In this document: positions 24,104-35,870 of the stretch, piece by piece
Layout of the letters: each line of letters begins with the position of its first letter
How positions within the stretch are numbered: the stretch's first letter is position 1
Position numbers and translations under genes: made by a program
Origin: Lithobates sylvaticus
Taxonomy: Eukaryota > Chordata > Amphibia > Anura > Ranidae
Direction: 5' to 3'
DNA length: 64,000 bases
Assembly (NCBI GenBank): GCA_028564925.1
Contig: CM053029.1
Location: 188,994,354 to 189,058,353 of the forward strand
Notes under the pieces: generated by a model
What the model was told of the DNA's origin: nothing
Database searches by the model: none
The model's input: the letters and a program-made list of their open reading frames with translations, nothing else

Positions 24104-24515
24104 CTAGGGTTCCTCCAAAGGTTGCCAGGGGTTTGTTGAGCAATAAGCAATAGTGGAATGATCTCCTATATGATGGTGCCCACATATTTCTAGAATAACT
24201 CCATTCAACAGAGGGAAATAACTGTTAACACCAATGACCATGTCAGCTGTCTGTAAAGGGTGCATTCGTCCCACTGACCAGCAATCTATTGAGCATTCTT
24301 ACCACTGTCCCTCCTATGTATGGGGCACTTCACTTTCCATTAATGTAGTAGGAAAATTATTCCACTGGCTACCAGTGTACGGAGGCCGATTTACCAATGA
24401 CCACCTATGTAATGTGACTAATATGCCATAAGCTGTAGATATAGCAGGGGTTCCCTGAGACAGGGGGAACAAGTTAAGGGTTCCTTCACAGTACAAAGGC
24501 TGTGAAAGGGGGGGT
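24104..24515 (-). mobile_element. Old hAT MITE of the 'CAGCCTTTCTCAACC' family, reverse orientation
   Basis: The order AGGGTTCCTCC..GGTTGCCAGGGG..TTGAGCAATAAGC..CATTAATGTA..GTAGATATAG..GGGGTTCCCTGAGAC..GGGTTCCTTCAC is the reverse complement of the 16370 copy. Ends are decayed and no duplication is detectable, so it is older than the copies at 16370 and 37538. Confidence 0.65.
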
Positions 24516-24719
24516 AGGGGGGGACATTGTCTGAACGAGCTTAGCCCCTGGCCATGCCAGGAAAACAGCAGACGCTACTAACCTTTTCACCCTGCTACAC
24601 CTGCCGCCAGCACCTTATCTTCCTATTTGGGGAACTGCACATAGAGAGCACAGGCCACAACCAGAATGGTGTCTCCTTCATCCTACCCACATGTACGGGA
24701 CAATAGCTCTCCTAATTCA

Positions 24720-26300
24720 CCTGTTTCAATTGGCAACATGTCTGCAGCATCCAAACCAGAGGACCTAGCACAGGATTGGGACATTAGAGAACATATCCCT
24801 ACCAGATCAAAACATCATTCAACTAATAGCCAAGGTTGAATACACATTTAAAAATGAGACAGACAGCTTTAAAGAGAAGATCACACACTTGGGCACTAGT
24901 AGAGACATCTCATGAGGAGATGTTGCAAACTATCAAACACCTCAAGACATTAATTAAAGCAAGATTTACAAATAGGGGAATGGATCTTTCAGGTAGATGA
25001 CTGTGAAAATCCTAATAGAACATTAGGATCAAAGGTTTTCTGGAAGCTACAGCGTTCACAGATCTTGTTACAACTTTGCAGTATCCTTGGAGAGCATGCT
25101 CCAGCTCAGATTGAAATTGATAGCTCTCACAGGGCCCTTGGGCTACTTACGCAAGACGTGAACAGACCCCACAAAGTGTGATACCCTTACCGTATTTGCA
25201 AGAATGTATATAGGCAACTCGAGTACTTCTCACCTTCTCTCATTAATGTACAAATTAATATTAAATTCACACTCATCTCAAGAACCCTGTTCTTGGAGGA
25301 ATGGGTAAAATAATTACAATTTTGAACTTCCACGCTACTGAAAATGTAAAATTCTCACCTTGTCTTACATCTCTTCTATAAGCATAAAAACACAATAATC
25401 TTGCTATAAATTGTATATAATTGGTATAAAACCCAAACAAAGCTATCCATCATGCATTCTGGCTCTCTTCTAACATGCTGGTGGGCATGTACACATTTTC
25501 TGCACAAATGGTGGTATTGTCCAGGAATTTTAAAAAACAGGAAAAGGAAAAATATCCCCATTTTCCATTACTATTGAATGATACATTGCAAATTTCTATT
25601 CCACGATAAACAATCTTTAATAAAAGCTTATAAAAATAGAGTACTACCGCACCTTCTAAACATTGCTTTTTCCCTGCCTGTGGAAACAGGAAATATGCCC
25701 TGTTGGACATGGAATAGGAAGCAGAGGTGGATAAAATTATGGATGCAGAAAAATGGCTATTCACAAGCCAAGACAAATATGAAAAATTTCACAAAATATG
25801 GATACTAGATTTACTATTCCCCACAAATGACAGAAAATTATACTTCCTAGGCCTACTCAAGGAACCACTGCATTCACTGATATTGAGATTGATAGTATAC
25901 ACAAAGCAATACTATTTTTTAAATGTATCCATTGAATATCCCTCCTGGAGCTTTTATCTTCCTTCTATTCATATATTGACTCAGACTTTTCCCCCTTCCT
26001 AACCCACCTTCAGCCAGGCACTTCCTATGCTGATACCCATTCTTCCTTTCTCTGGTTATTTAATGGAATTGTTTGGAATGATATCAATTACTAACAAATG
26101 CTCAGACTATGTTATTGGAGATTTCTATGTTATGCTTAAATGCTTAAAAGAATTTTGATGTATTGTCATACTTTGTTTATGGTGCCTGAAATCTATATGC
26201 CAAACCACCTTGCTCACAACTACTGTTTCTAAAATAATCCTGCACATTTTTTTGTATCTTTTTTGGTTTTTAGTCAATTAAATAAATATTATAGAAAAAA
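24720..26300 (+). mobile_element. Decayed, internally deleted L1 LINE
   Basis: At about 24735-25330 the plus strand gives broken ORF1-like text, including a relic of the RNA-binding domain (HRALG..RPHKV, cf. VHRTLGP..RPRDVLCRV in the intact copy). From about 25440 to 26000 it switches to the ORF2 C-terminus (KWWYCPGI, the Cys motif region, then frames of 76-108 codons). It ends in AATAAATATTATAG plus poly-A near 26299. Endonuclease and polymerase are missing. Many stops and frame changes make it an old fossil. Confidence 0.7.
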
Positions 26301-26319
26301 AAAGCCTGCAAAAGACTGG

Positions 26320-26582
26320 CTGAGGTAGGTTCACACCTGTACGGGTGGTGCCGCTGCGGAACCCGCACAAATTCCTGCAGCGGCAACCACCCGCACAGTG
26401 AAACGCGGGGCCCGTGGGCGGGTGTCATTAATCCCAATGGCACTGGAAATTGCACCCGCACCCGAGTACTTATGGCTCCCGTGCAGGCTGCGATTTCCAA
26501 AGTAGTGCAGGGACTTCTTTCCTTTAAATGAATGGGCTGTCGTTCCCAAGCAAACGTGGGCCGCACAAGTGTGACTAGAGGG
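26320..26582. repeat. MITE-like repeat with TTCACAC(C/T)TG ends
   Basis: GGTTCACACCTGTACGGG on the left mirrors CCGCACAAGTGTGACTAG on the right. The interior is G+C-rich (CCCGCAC repeats) and non-coding. A related start is at 52018 (GGCTAGTTCACACTAGTGC). Confidence 0.6.
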
Positions 26583-26703
26583 TAACTAAAAAGTTTTCTG
26601 TAAAACTTTTGGAAGTTAAATGTATCACAAACATCAGATATACAGTATATCAGACAAATAATGGAGGGATTTTAACTTAATTAAATCACTATCTCTACAA
26701 AAG

Positions 26704-27031
26704 GTCTCATGCACATAGGACAGTTTGCCAACTCTTCTAGAAGCCTTTCCTCCCAGCAGCAGCATTTTGGCAGAAAAAATGCTTGATGCTTGTAAAAGTG
26801 TGTAGCGCGTTTAGACGAGTATAAAGGCATCAAGCGCTGGGGCTTAGGCTAACATTAGTTAATTTCATTGGCCAGAATAATAATTTATGCTGGCCATTGA
26901 AATTAATGAATGCTCAAGCACTGAACCTGTCTAGATGCAGGTTTAGAAGCATCAAGCATTTTTTCTGCCAAAATTCTGTTGCTCCTGGATGCATTGGCAG
27001 TGAGTTTTTTTTTTCTGCTTCTAAACTCCTC
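26704..27031. repeat. 'GGTCTCATGCACA' repeat, left part, interrupted by a Harbinger MITE
   Basis: It begins GGTCTCATGCACATAGGAC and contains an inverted pair, TTTTGGCAGAAAAAATGCTTGATGC against GCATCAAGCATTTTTTCTGCCAAAA (quoted in parts), about 26765 and 26948-26975. The Harbinger-type MITE at 27035 splits it from what follows. Confidence 0.55.
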
Positions 27032-27034
27032 TAA

Positions 27035-27415
27035 GCCCCTGTACACATGGTCGGAAATCACAAAATCCGTCAGATTTTTTCTGACGGATTTTGTCCGAAA
27101 CTGGTGTTGCATACACACGGTCGGACAAAGTTGTCGGAAAATCCGATCATTCCGAACGTGGTGACATTCGTTGCGTACGACGGAACTACGTAGAGGCTAG
27201 TAGCCAATAGCTTTGGTCTCGTAATTTGATCTGAGCATGCGTGGCACTTCTCGACACAAGATCGGAAAAAGTCTGATTGGATTTTATTGTCGGAAAATTT
27301 GAGATCCTGCTTCCGACGGAAAAAGCCTGCTAGAGCCCACACATGGTCAGATTTTCCGACAACATAATCCGATCGGACTTTTTCCATCGGAAAATCCGAC
27401 CGTGTGTGCGGGGCA
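27035..27415. mobile_element. PIF/Harbinger-type MITE (copy H1), 381 bp
   Basis: TAA at 27032-27034 and 27416-27418 flanks GCCCCTGTACACATGGTCGG on the left and CCGACCGTGTGTGCGGGGC on the right. A 3 bp TWA duplication is the known signature of PIF/Harbinger. A hairpin AAAATCCGTCAGA..TCTGACGGATTTT lies at about 27063-27095. It is non-coding. Confidence 0.85.
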
Positions 27416-27417
27416 TA

Positions 27418-27715
27418 AGGCTTCATGCACACTAGCTTAAAAAAAAAAAATCCTAGCAGCAGCATTTTATTCTCTGCTTCTAGAAGCAAATAGCGTTATC
27501 CTTTGTGTCCATGCATACAATTTTATTCTAGAAGCTTTTTTTAAGCTTTAGCGTTTAGGAGTAGAAAAAAACGAAATATTCTCAGGTTTTGGGAGCAATT
27601 TGCAGGCAGAAAAAAACGCTGAAAGCCCTTAAATGCACCTAAACTCTGCTAACAGCTGCTAAGCACCCGTTCTCAGTGCTTTTTTTTTCCTTTTGTTAGC
27701 GGGCGGCTGCTGGTG
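27418..27715. repeat. 'GGCTTCATGCACACTAG' repeat, left part
   Basis: It starts right after the Harbinger MITE with GGCTTCATGCACACTAGC and contains AGCAGCAGCATTTTATT and TTTAGCGTTTAGGAGTAG. The matching end (GTGCACATGAGGCC) is near 29583, so the elements between (27723-29355) appear to be nested inside it. Confidence 0.5.
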
Positions 27716-27722
27716 TCCTTAA

Positions 27723-28082
27723 AGCGGGGAAGTTCCGCTTTTTTGCTACCCCCCCTCCACTGACACATTTGGCACCTTTTAGGTACCTACTCACTTCTGG
27801 GAGGCTAGGTCCCCCAGAGGTTCAGCCCCCCTCCTCCTTCCACCACCAGGCCATTCAGAAAGCCCAGCACGCTTCGCACATACGCAGTAGGGAGCCGACT
27901 GTGAAGCCAGTTTTTCTTACAAGGAATGGTGGCGGCAGCACCCGAAAGTGGATTGAAAAATCGGCTGGGGTGCCGACATTGTGGGATGCCTGGACAGGTA
28001 AGTTTCCTAAAATTAAAAGTCAGCAGCTACAGTATTTGTAGCTGCTGACTTTAAATTTTTTGGGGGGGGCTGGAGCTCCGCT
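27723..28082 (+). mobile_element. TTAA-type MITE, 'AGCGGGGAAGTTCCGC' family
   Basis: TTAA at 27719-27722 precedes AGCGGGGAAGTTCCGC; the right end reads GGAGCTCCGCT followed by TTAC, a decayed TTAA. A perfect 15 bp stem (AAAGTCAGCAGCTAC / GTAGCTGCTGACTTT) sits at 28016-28052. The interior shares GCAGCACCC and GCCGACATTGTGGG with the reverse-oriented copy at 57194-57500. Confidence 0.7.
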
Positions 28083-28099
28083 TTACCAACCAGTAAACA

Positions 28100-29355
28100 G
28101 CTGGAAGTTAAGGAGTGAGCCAGCAAGCCGGCCACTGTGTCGTTAACAATGGATGACTCATTAGCTGTCAGCGGGGTTCCCTGCTGAGAGCTGAATGTAA
28201 ACAAAAGATTCCAGCAATTATAACTTGAAAAAAAAACAGAGAGCCCCCCCCCCCAAATTCATACCAGACCCTTATCCAAACATGTAGCCCAGCAGGCCAG
28301 GAAAAGGGGGGACGAGCGACCGAGCACAACCCCCCTCCTGAACCATACAAGGTCTCATGCCCTCAACCTGGGGGGTTGCCTTGGGGCAGGGGGGGTGTGG
28401 GCCTCCCAAAGCACCTTGTCCCCATGTTGGTGGGGACAGGGGCCTCTTCCCCACAAACCTGGCCAGTGGTTGTGGGGGGTCTGCAGATAGGGGGCTTCTT
28501 GGAATCTAGAAGCCCCCTTCAACAAGGGGGTCTCTAGATCCGGGGCACCACCCCTATGTGTATGAGTATGGGATACGTACCCCTAATCATTCACCAAAAA
28601 AAGTGGTAAAAAAGAGTAAAAATGAAGAGCCAGTTTTTTATTAAAAAAATTTAAATAAACTGTCCCTCGGTGTAGAACCAACTTCAATCACGATAAACGC
28701 CGATCACCGACCTGGAAAAAAAAAGCTGTCCACATCCATCGCTGATTCCTGCTGTTTTACAGGTCCGCTCCGTAGCTGCGATTAATAAACTAAGAGGTGG
28801 AGCCACCTGGTTACGCCACTGGGTGACCCCACCCCCTTGTGACATCATCGACCCGGGAAATGCTTGGGTAGACCACATAGTCATTCACAGTATGTATCCC
28901 ATACTCATTCAAATGGGGGCAACCAGGAGCTGGGGACCCCCTTGTTGTGGGGAAGAGTACCTTGTCCCTATCAACATGAGCCTTCCCCTGGCCCATAGCT
29001 ATCCCTACCCATGTTGAGGGCATGTGGCCTGGTATTGTTCAGGAAGAGGGGGCACTCGCGCATCCCCCCTCTTTCCTGGCGTGCTGGGCTGCATTTTTAG
29101 ATAAGGGTCTGATATGTATTTTGGCAGGGACCCCACGCCATTATTTTTTTTTTGACGTGTGGTTTCCCTTACAATTTGTACCAGAGCCTGGAATGGATTG
29201 GGGTTGAACCCCTATGCAGTTTCTTTATACATTTTTTTTTTTTGAATGCAGGAATTCTATTGTTTACATTCAGCTGTCAGAGGAGAATCCCGCTGACATC
29301 TGATGAGTCATCGATTGTTAAGAACGTGAGTGTCCACCCGCTCCTAAACAACATG
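28100..29355. repeat. Long fold-back element, 1.26 kb
   Basis: The outer arms are inverted copies: GTTAACAATGGATGACTCAT..GAATGTAAACAA at 28141-28205 against TTGTTTACATTCAGC..GATGAGTCATCGATTGTTAA at 29260-29322. Inner parts also mirror each other (CCCAGCAGGCCAGGAAA near 28290 and TTTCCTGGCGTGCTGGG near 29080). The core holds GGGG/CCCC-rich stretches and no gene. Frames within it are random. Confidence 0.7.
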
Positions 29356-29399
29356 CTATACACTGCTAATCGCCAGAAAAACGCAAACACAAAAACAAA

Positions 29400-29590
29400 A
29401 AATAAATTTTATCTAGCATTTTTCCATCGTTTTTTTTATCAGCTCCCAGTGTGCATAGAGCCTAAAAGCCTATGTGTGCATGGACACATAAGCTAACATG
29501 CAGGAGCGTTTAGAGCCAGGAAAAAAAAAACGCCAGATGCTCCTAGAAGTAGCTGAAAAAACATCCAGTGCACATGAGGCCATATTTCTG
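29400..29590. repeat. 'CATGCACAC' repeat, right part
   Basis: It ends CCAGTGCACATGAGGCCAT, the inverse of the 27418 start, and carries AGCTAACATGCAGGAGCGTTT. This probably closes the element opened at 27418. Confidence 0.5.
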
Positions 29591-29950
29591 TTATATTCCT
29601 GCCTCAGAGTATTCCAGCCTTAGGGTTCAGGGATTGATCAGTCTTGTATTAGAGGACACAATGAGAAATGATTGTAGTTTTAGAAAAGGAGGGTTTAATT
29701 CTTTGGGGTAAAACAGCCACACTGCAAGAAAAAAAAAAATGCAGCACTCGACACTGAAAAAGAGGCCTTAGATTCTTCCTCCAATAGATTAAAACCTGGA
29801 CAGAAGGAATAGTTGCTAACAATCTCCTGTCTGTATTCCTTTCACAGCATCATTTCAAGTTCCCAGTACATGCACCACGGGAAGATCCACGTGCATCTCC
29901 AAACTTTCCCCTGTGTTTAGTATCTAACAGCTCAGTGTTGACCAGAAAGT
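29591..29950. other. Left flank of the full-length L1
   Basis: No gene seen. Its last 40 bases (29907-29946) match the L1 5' UTR at 30014-30053 at 38 of 40 positions, described under findings. The 16 bp target duplication follows at 29951-29966. Confidence 0.6.
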
Positions 29951-29966
29951 AACTAAAACGGATAGA
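29951..29966. repeat. Left target-site duplication of the L1
   Basis: AACTAAAACGGATAGA, identical to 36441-36456. It fixes the 5' boundary of the element at 29967. Confidence 0.95.
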
Positions 29967-30235
29967 GGGGCGTGGCTTAGCGATGGCCGAGTGAGGAAGG
30001 TTTCTTTGAGAGCTCCCCTGTGTTTAGAATTTAACAGCTCAGTGTTGACCAGATCGTCGACAAGCGGAACCCCCTCACAGACTCAGCAGGGGAACATTCA
30101 GCGGTATTTCATTGAAGCTATACAGCACCACGTGTGAACGGCGAAGGAGAAATCACCAGGGACGAACAGACTACCACCTCACCATTCACAGGCCCTGAAC
30201 CTCAGCGAGAAACCCCAGACCTGGCCCGCACAGAC

Positions 30236-31180
30236 ATGGCCAACAGGTCACAACAGAACAGCATGTTACCGGAGGACCTAAGAACACTCCTGCAGGCCTT
30301 GCCCACGAAGGCAGATTTTGAAACACTGCCGTCTAAAACGGACATAGAGGCCCTCATCCTCCGGGTAGAGGAGGCACACAGCCGTGACATGCAGGAAGTG
30401 AGAGAGGAACTGCAGGGAATCTCGGACAGAGTAGAAACAGGAGAGGTGGCACTCCAAGCCCTAACACAGCGGGTCACAGATTTGGAACAGGCCCGTATAA
30501 CTCAGGAACAAACAACGGTGGAATTACAGCTCCATATGGAGGATTTGGAGGACCGCAGCCGCAGGAACAACCTGCGGCTGAGAGGCCTGCCTGAGGCCAC
30601 AGGTGCAGAGGATCTAGCTGCGACAGTTATCGCTATTTTCCAGAAAATCTTGGGGGAGTCTCCGGCACCAACAGTGGAGCTAGACCGGGTACACAGGACG
30701 CTAGGTCCGAAATCTACAGATCCAGAGAGACCCCGCGATGTGCTTTGCAGAGTTCACAGATACACACAAAAGGAACTCATCCTGAGGAAAGCATGGGATC
30801 TCGGAGAGGTGAGCTTTGATGGGGCAATAGTGAAGGTCCTACCAGATCTCTCCAGAGCAACGCTACAGAGAAGAGCCCTGTTGAAACCGCCGCTAGACCT
30901 GGCCAGAAGACGTAACTGCACCTACCGATGGGGTTATCCGCTGGCAGTCACCTTCCGCAAGGGAACCTCAGCGTACACCCTCCGCTCACAGGCAGATCTG
31001 CTCGCCTTCTTCACCTTTCTGGAAGTGGATCCGATGCCGATCCCCGACTGGCTGGCTCTACTTCCACGAAACACGGGCCGCCCTGGCCCCCCAGGACTCC
31101 GGAACCGTTTACCGCAGAGGCAACAACACTTCCGAAGAAGATCCCGGACTCCGTCCAGGGAAGGGTCACGTGAGTCTTGA
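30236..31180 (+). CDS. L1 ORF1 protein (RNA-binding chaperone), 314 aa
   Basis: ORF1p coats L1 RNA and helps form the retrotransposition particle. I chose ATG 30236 (MANRSQQNS); the frame is open upstream to 30134 but without an ATG. Residues about 15-105 are heptad-rich (coiled coil for trimer formation). LEDRSRRNNLRLRGLPE at about 104-120 opens the RRM domain, a hallmark of the L1 ORF1 family. RVHRTLGP..RPRDVLCRVHRY follows at about 151-181, then the C-terminal domain and a basic, arginine-rich tail. Length and order are normal for the family and no break is visible. A spacer of almost 900 bp separates it from ORF2. Confidence 0.93.
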   Translation: MANRSQQNSMLPEDLRTLLQALPTKADFETLPSKTDIEALILRVEEAHSRDMQEVREELQGISDRVETGEVALQALTQRVTDLEQARITQEQTTVELQLHMEDLEDRSRRNNLRLRGLPEATGAEDLAATVIAIFQKILGESPAPTVELDRVHRTLGPKSTDPERPRDVLCRVHRYTQKELILRKAWDLGEVSFDGAIVKVLPDLSRATLQRRALLKPPLDLARRRNCTYRWGYPLAVTFRKGTSAYTLRSQADLLAFFTFLEVDPMPIPDWLALLPRNTGRPGPPGLRNRLPQRQQHFRRRSRTPSREGSRES

Positions 31181-32068
31181 ATTTTTCTCCTAGCCAACTC
31201 CCGATAATCCCTACATGACTGTGACTTGCCTTTGGTTCCTGGTCCCATCCCCCTTCTGTCCCCCATGGCCCTAATGCGGGGTAGGATGCTGAGACTAATA
31301 TACCACAGTGACACAGACATCAGAAAGCATCGAACACTGCCCCCCTGCCTTGCCCTAAGTATGCCACGTCTGTCCAGCTACCCCTGCTTCGCTTGGCGAT
31401 ACGCGCCTGTTCCCCCCCCCCTCCCTCGAGCAGATCTGACAGGCAGAGACACCCCGGATGGCTACCCCTGTGATCCGAGATATCAGCACAGTGCCCCTCA
31501 TCTCATACCATACAAGGCTAGAACCAATGACATGACAGGAAGGACCTGAAGCAAGCCAGGGGTTATGGAACTTGGACTCTAGATGCATGATCCAGGACGG
31601 GACAAGGGACGTTGAATGCGGGTAAACTAGGAGATAAGAATGGTTGAATTGCTTGTTTAACTGAACATGTTAAGTATGTATACTGGTTTAATACATATTA
31701 TCTATTTGCATAAATATCTGTTTTATAGTCTTGATAGAACAAACATTTTAGGAAGTTGTCGCTCATCTATCTTACAGAAATCAACTTCATAAGCTGATGG
31801 AGGGGAGGGAGGGTAGCCCCCCACTGGTTGTAGGTTCCCATTACCCCACTTAGGACTGCGCTCGATTACCGGTCATCTACTGGTGAGCGTCCCAGCACTA
31901 CTGTGCTGCAATATAGGAAAAAGAAGCCAGGTTGGTTTCTAAATATCATCTTTTCTTCTGTGCTTTCTTAATCACACTCTCTTTCTAACCCCCTTCTCAT
32001 CTAACCCCTCCCCTCCCCACCCACTACACATCTCCCCTCAACCCCCCACCTCTGACCACCCGGGAGCC
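31181..32068 (+). other. L1 inter-ORF spacer
   Basis: 888 bp between ORF1 and ORF2, longer than in mammalian L1. It is C-rich near its end (CCCCTCCCCTCCCCACCC) and has no conserved frame. Short open frames here have no recognisable domain. Confidence 0.8.
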
Positions 32069-35000
32069 ATGGAGGTGGTCAACCTTTTCTCACTCAATAC
32101 AAAGGGCCTCAATGTGCCCGAGAAACGGCGGATGCTGATGCAGGATCTGCGCCGGCTTAAGATTGACTTGGCAATGGTCCAAGAAACTCACTTTAAAGGA
32201 GGCAACCTGCCTATACTGAAAAACAAACTATACCCAATGGTCTATCACGCCACAAACAAGGCGGCTAAGTCCAAAGGAGTATCGATACTCATATCCCGCA
32301 ACGTGCTGTGCAGATGTGAAGGCTGACCCAGGGGGTAGATTCCTGTTCCTCAGAGGAACGATAGGAGGAGCAGAGATAACCATAGCAAACATATATGCCC
32401 CTAACTGCCAGCAGGATCAATTCATAGCTAAGACACTAGATCTCCTGCAGGAATTCACAAGAGGACAACTGATTATAGGAGGTGACTTAAATACCCCACT
32501 CATACCAACAGAGGATACCTCCTCTGGACACTCATCACTCACCCCTACAGTCAGGAAACGTATTGCCCGTTCCATACACAAAACACAACTGATAGACGCA
32601 TGGAGACTACTACACCCGACTGAAAAGGACTATACATTTTACTCAAGACCCCATAAGCAATATTCAAGGATTGACTATTTTTTAATACCCCACGCTCATT
32701 TACATGCCATAAGAGACGCTTCCATAGGATCCATAACGTGGTCTGACCACGCCCCAATCCTCCTAAAATACTCGCTGACTGATAACCTCACGACCAAGAA
32801 TAGGACATGGAGACTTAATGAGAGCCTACTACAGGACGAGACGGTACTCAAAGACGTGACAAAGGAATTAGAGTTCTATTTCAGCAACAATAACACCCCT
32901 GACAGCAATCCAGGTATCGTATGGGAGGCCCACAAAGCGGTCATACGAGGGATACTCATTAGACACGGGGCCCGAATTAAGAGGCAACGCACCGCTCTAC
33001 TAAACACACTACTCAACGACTTATATATAGCTGAAGCCAGGCACAAACACTCCCAAACCCCCGCAGGAGAAGCGGAGATCCTGCTCTTACGCACTAGGAT
33101 CACCGACCTCATGCAATTCAGAGCAAAGGCTGCCATACAGTCATGCCGTAGGCTATCTTATGAGTCAGGAGACAAGTGTGGTAGGCTACTGGCCAAATCG
33201 CTAAAGGAACAAACCCTTGCGAACTATGTCCCGCAAATCTCCTCACAAAGCAACCGGAAGGTTACATTACCACGGGAAATAGCAGGGGAATTTAAAGAAT
33301 TTTATGCAGGTCTCTACAATCTACAAACACAGGCCCCGACGCCCCCCCAAATTGAAAATTATTTAAACGCTTTAAACATGCCCAAACTGCCGCCTGACCT
33401 AAGTAAAATCATGGAGGAACCTTTCACCATGGAGGAACTTGGAACGGCGATAAGACAGGCAAAGTTAAGGAAAGCCCCGGGCCCAGACGGGTACACGGCC
33501 CAATATTACAAGCTACTACTACCGACATTGGGGGAATTCATGCTAAAATTCTTCAACTCACTAGGCACTAACACGCTCTTTCCGAGGGACGCTCTCACAG
33601 CACACATTTCGGTAATCCACAAGGAGGGGAAAGATCCCTCTCAGTGTGGAAGTTACCGACCAATTTCGTTACTCAATACGGACCTCAAAATCTTTACAAA
33701 ATTACTGGCATCTAGGTTACAGGACATACTCCCCTCCTTGATCCACTTGGATCAAGTGGGATTTGTGAAAAACAGGGAAGCTAGGGACAACACAATAAAG
33801 GTACTTAACCTCCTTCACATAGTCAACAAGAAAAAGACCCCCTGCGTATTCTTAAGCACGGACGCGGAGAAGGCCTTTGACAGGGTGAATTGGAAGTTTA
33901 TGACCTCAGTCTTGAGACACATAGGTCTTGGAGAAAAAATGATGAACTGGATTAACTCCTTATACACCAACCCTACAGCACGGGTCAAAGTAAATGGGGT
34001 CCTTTCGGAGCCATTTACAATCCAAAATGGCACTCGACAGGGATGCCCATTATCTCCACTCCTCTTCACCCTGTCACTGGAACCCTTCCTACGCACTATA
34101 CGGTCCAACCCAAATATCACAGGGATAGTCCTTGGGGACACCTATCAGAAGATCGCTGCATACGCGGATGACATGTTATTTACTCTCACCAATCCTGAGG
34201 TCTCCCTCCCGAACCTACTACAAGAACTCAGATCCTATGGAGACGTTTCGAATATGAAAATAAACTTAGCCAAATCCGAAGCTATGAGCGTGGGAATCCC
34301 CTCAAGTCCCCTCACGATCCTACAAAACAACTTTAAACTTAAATGGACAACCACAGCCCTGAAGTACTTGGGCACATATATCCCCCCCCAAGATATCCCA
34401 AGTATTTGCCTTGAATTTCCCCCAGCTGCTAGTTTCAGTTAGGTCCCTCCTTAACAAATGGCACTCAGGACTGCACTCGTGGTTCGGGAGATGCAACATA
34501 ATTAAGATGTGCATTCTTCCCAAATTCCTATACCTCATACAAGCCCTCCCGATCCAAATCCCCTCCCATTACTTCGAACAAGCCAGAGCCTCATTATACA
34601 ACTTTATCTGGGCACATAAAAGACCTAGACTGGATAAGCGCCAGCTGACATGACCAAAACAATACGGAGGTCTAGCAGTTCCGGATCTCCGGAAATACTA
34701 TCATGCCACACATCTGACCAGACTAATTGACTGGCACCGCCACCAGACCACGAAACAATGGACAAGACTGGAACAGGCCCAATGTGACATACCCCTTGAA
34801 AGAGCACCATGGTGTCATAACTTGCTTACGAGGGAAGTGAAAAGCCACCCCCTAATAGGTACAACTACACGTATTTGTGCCACCCTCTTTACTAACCTCC
34901 GCCTGACATCCTTGAACTCTCCTATACGTCCCATCCTAGGTACCCCAGAGTTCTCCCCCGGACTTACAGACCCCGCCTTTGAATCCCTTAAATTAGCCGG

Positions 35001-35870
35001 TTATACACAAGCCCACCACTTTCTCAAAGGGATTAGGTGGCCCACCCCCGCTGAACTCATGTGCCCAAATGGCCAGTTTCGGCTTAATTTCTTAAGGGCC
35101 TCCCAGCTCATCCACTTCCTAAAATCCCTGCCTCCTCCAGGAAACTTTAACCAAACCCTGACCACATATGAAGCACTTTGCTCGGAGGAGGGAGTCCTGC
35201 CACATGCCCTCTCCATGACATACCAACTCCTGGTCACTCCACCAGAAGGACATCAACTAAAATGTCTGGAGGCATGGGGAAAAGACATACAACACAATCT
35301 CACATCACGCCAAAAAGAGAACATACTCCATTTTACATACAAATCTTCTATATGCACGAGGATACAAGAGACAAATTATAAATTATTGACAAGGTGGTAC
35401 AATACCCCTGCGAAATTGGGGAAAATTTTCCCTACCACCTCAGATCGCTGCTGGAGATGCCAAAGAGAAAAGGGAACGATACTCCACATCTTCGGTCCTG
35501 CCCCCTTTTGGAGCAGTACTGGAAGACAGTGCAGGACATAATACAGAAATTCACAGAACACCCTATCGAGCCTGACCCGGCATTCTTCCTGCTCCATGCC
35601 TCTGAATTCTCACAAAAAAAGTACAAAAAGTCCCTGACACGCCACCTCCTCGATGCGGCCAAGGCATGCATCCCGTTGAGATGGAAGTCCACACAACCCC
35701 CGACAATTAGTATGTGGCTTAAAAAAGTGGAAGACATTAAAAAAATGGAAGACCTTATTCTCACAGCTAGAAATCAAAATGAACAATTTTCCAAGGTCTG
35801 GATGGGATGGAATATATTCATATTCTCAGACGAGGGACGATCCCTCATGGAGAACGGTACCCTGAATTAA
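32069..35870 (+). pseudogene. L1 ORF2 (endonuclease and reverse transcriptase), three frameshifts and one stop
   Basis: ORF2p nicks DNA and copies L1 RNA at the nick. ATG 32069 gives MEVVNLFSLNTKGLNVPEKR, the N-terminus of an AP-type endonuclease; VQETHF (32177), GGDLNTP, SRIDYFL and SDHAP (32742) are its active-site blocks. Reverse transcriptase follows: KAPGPDGYTAQYYK, YRPISLLN, AEKAFDRVN (about 33865), GTRQGCPLSP and AYADD (34158-34172). The C-terminus has CWRCQREKGT..H..C, the Cys/His motif. Frames change near 32310, near the C run at 34381-34389 and near 35500, and TGA at 34651 interrupts the reading. Total span of about 1,267 codons is full length. Inactive as it stands. Confidence 0.94.

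Noticed and set aside
30202-30477. Antisense frame within L1 ORF1
   Set aside because: It is a shadow of the well-supported sense ORF1.
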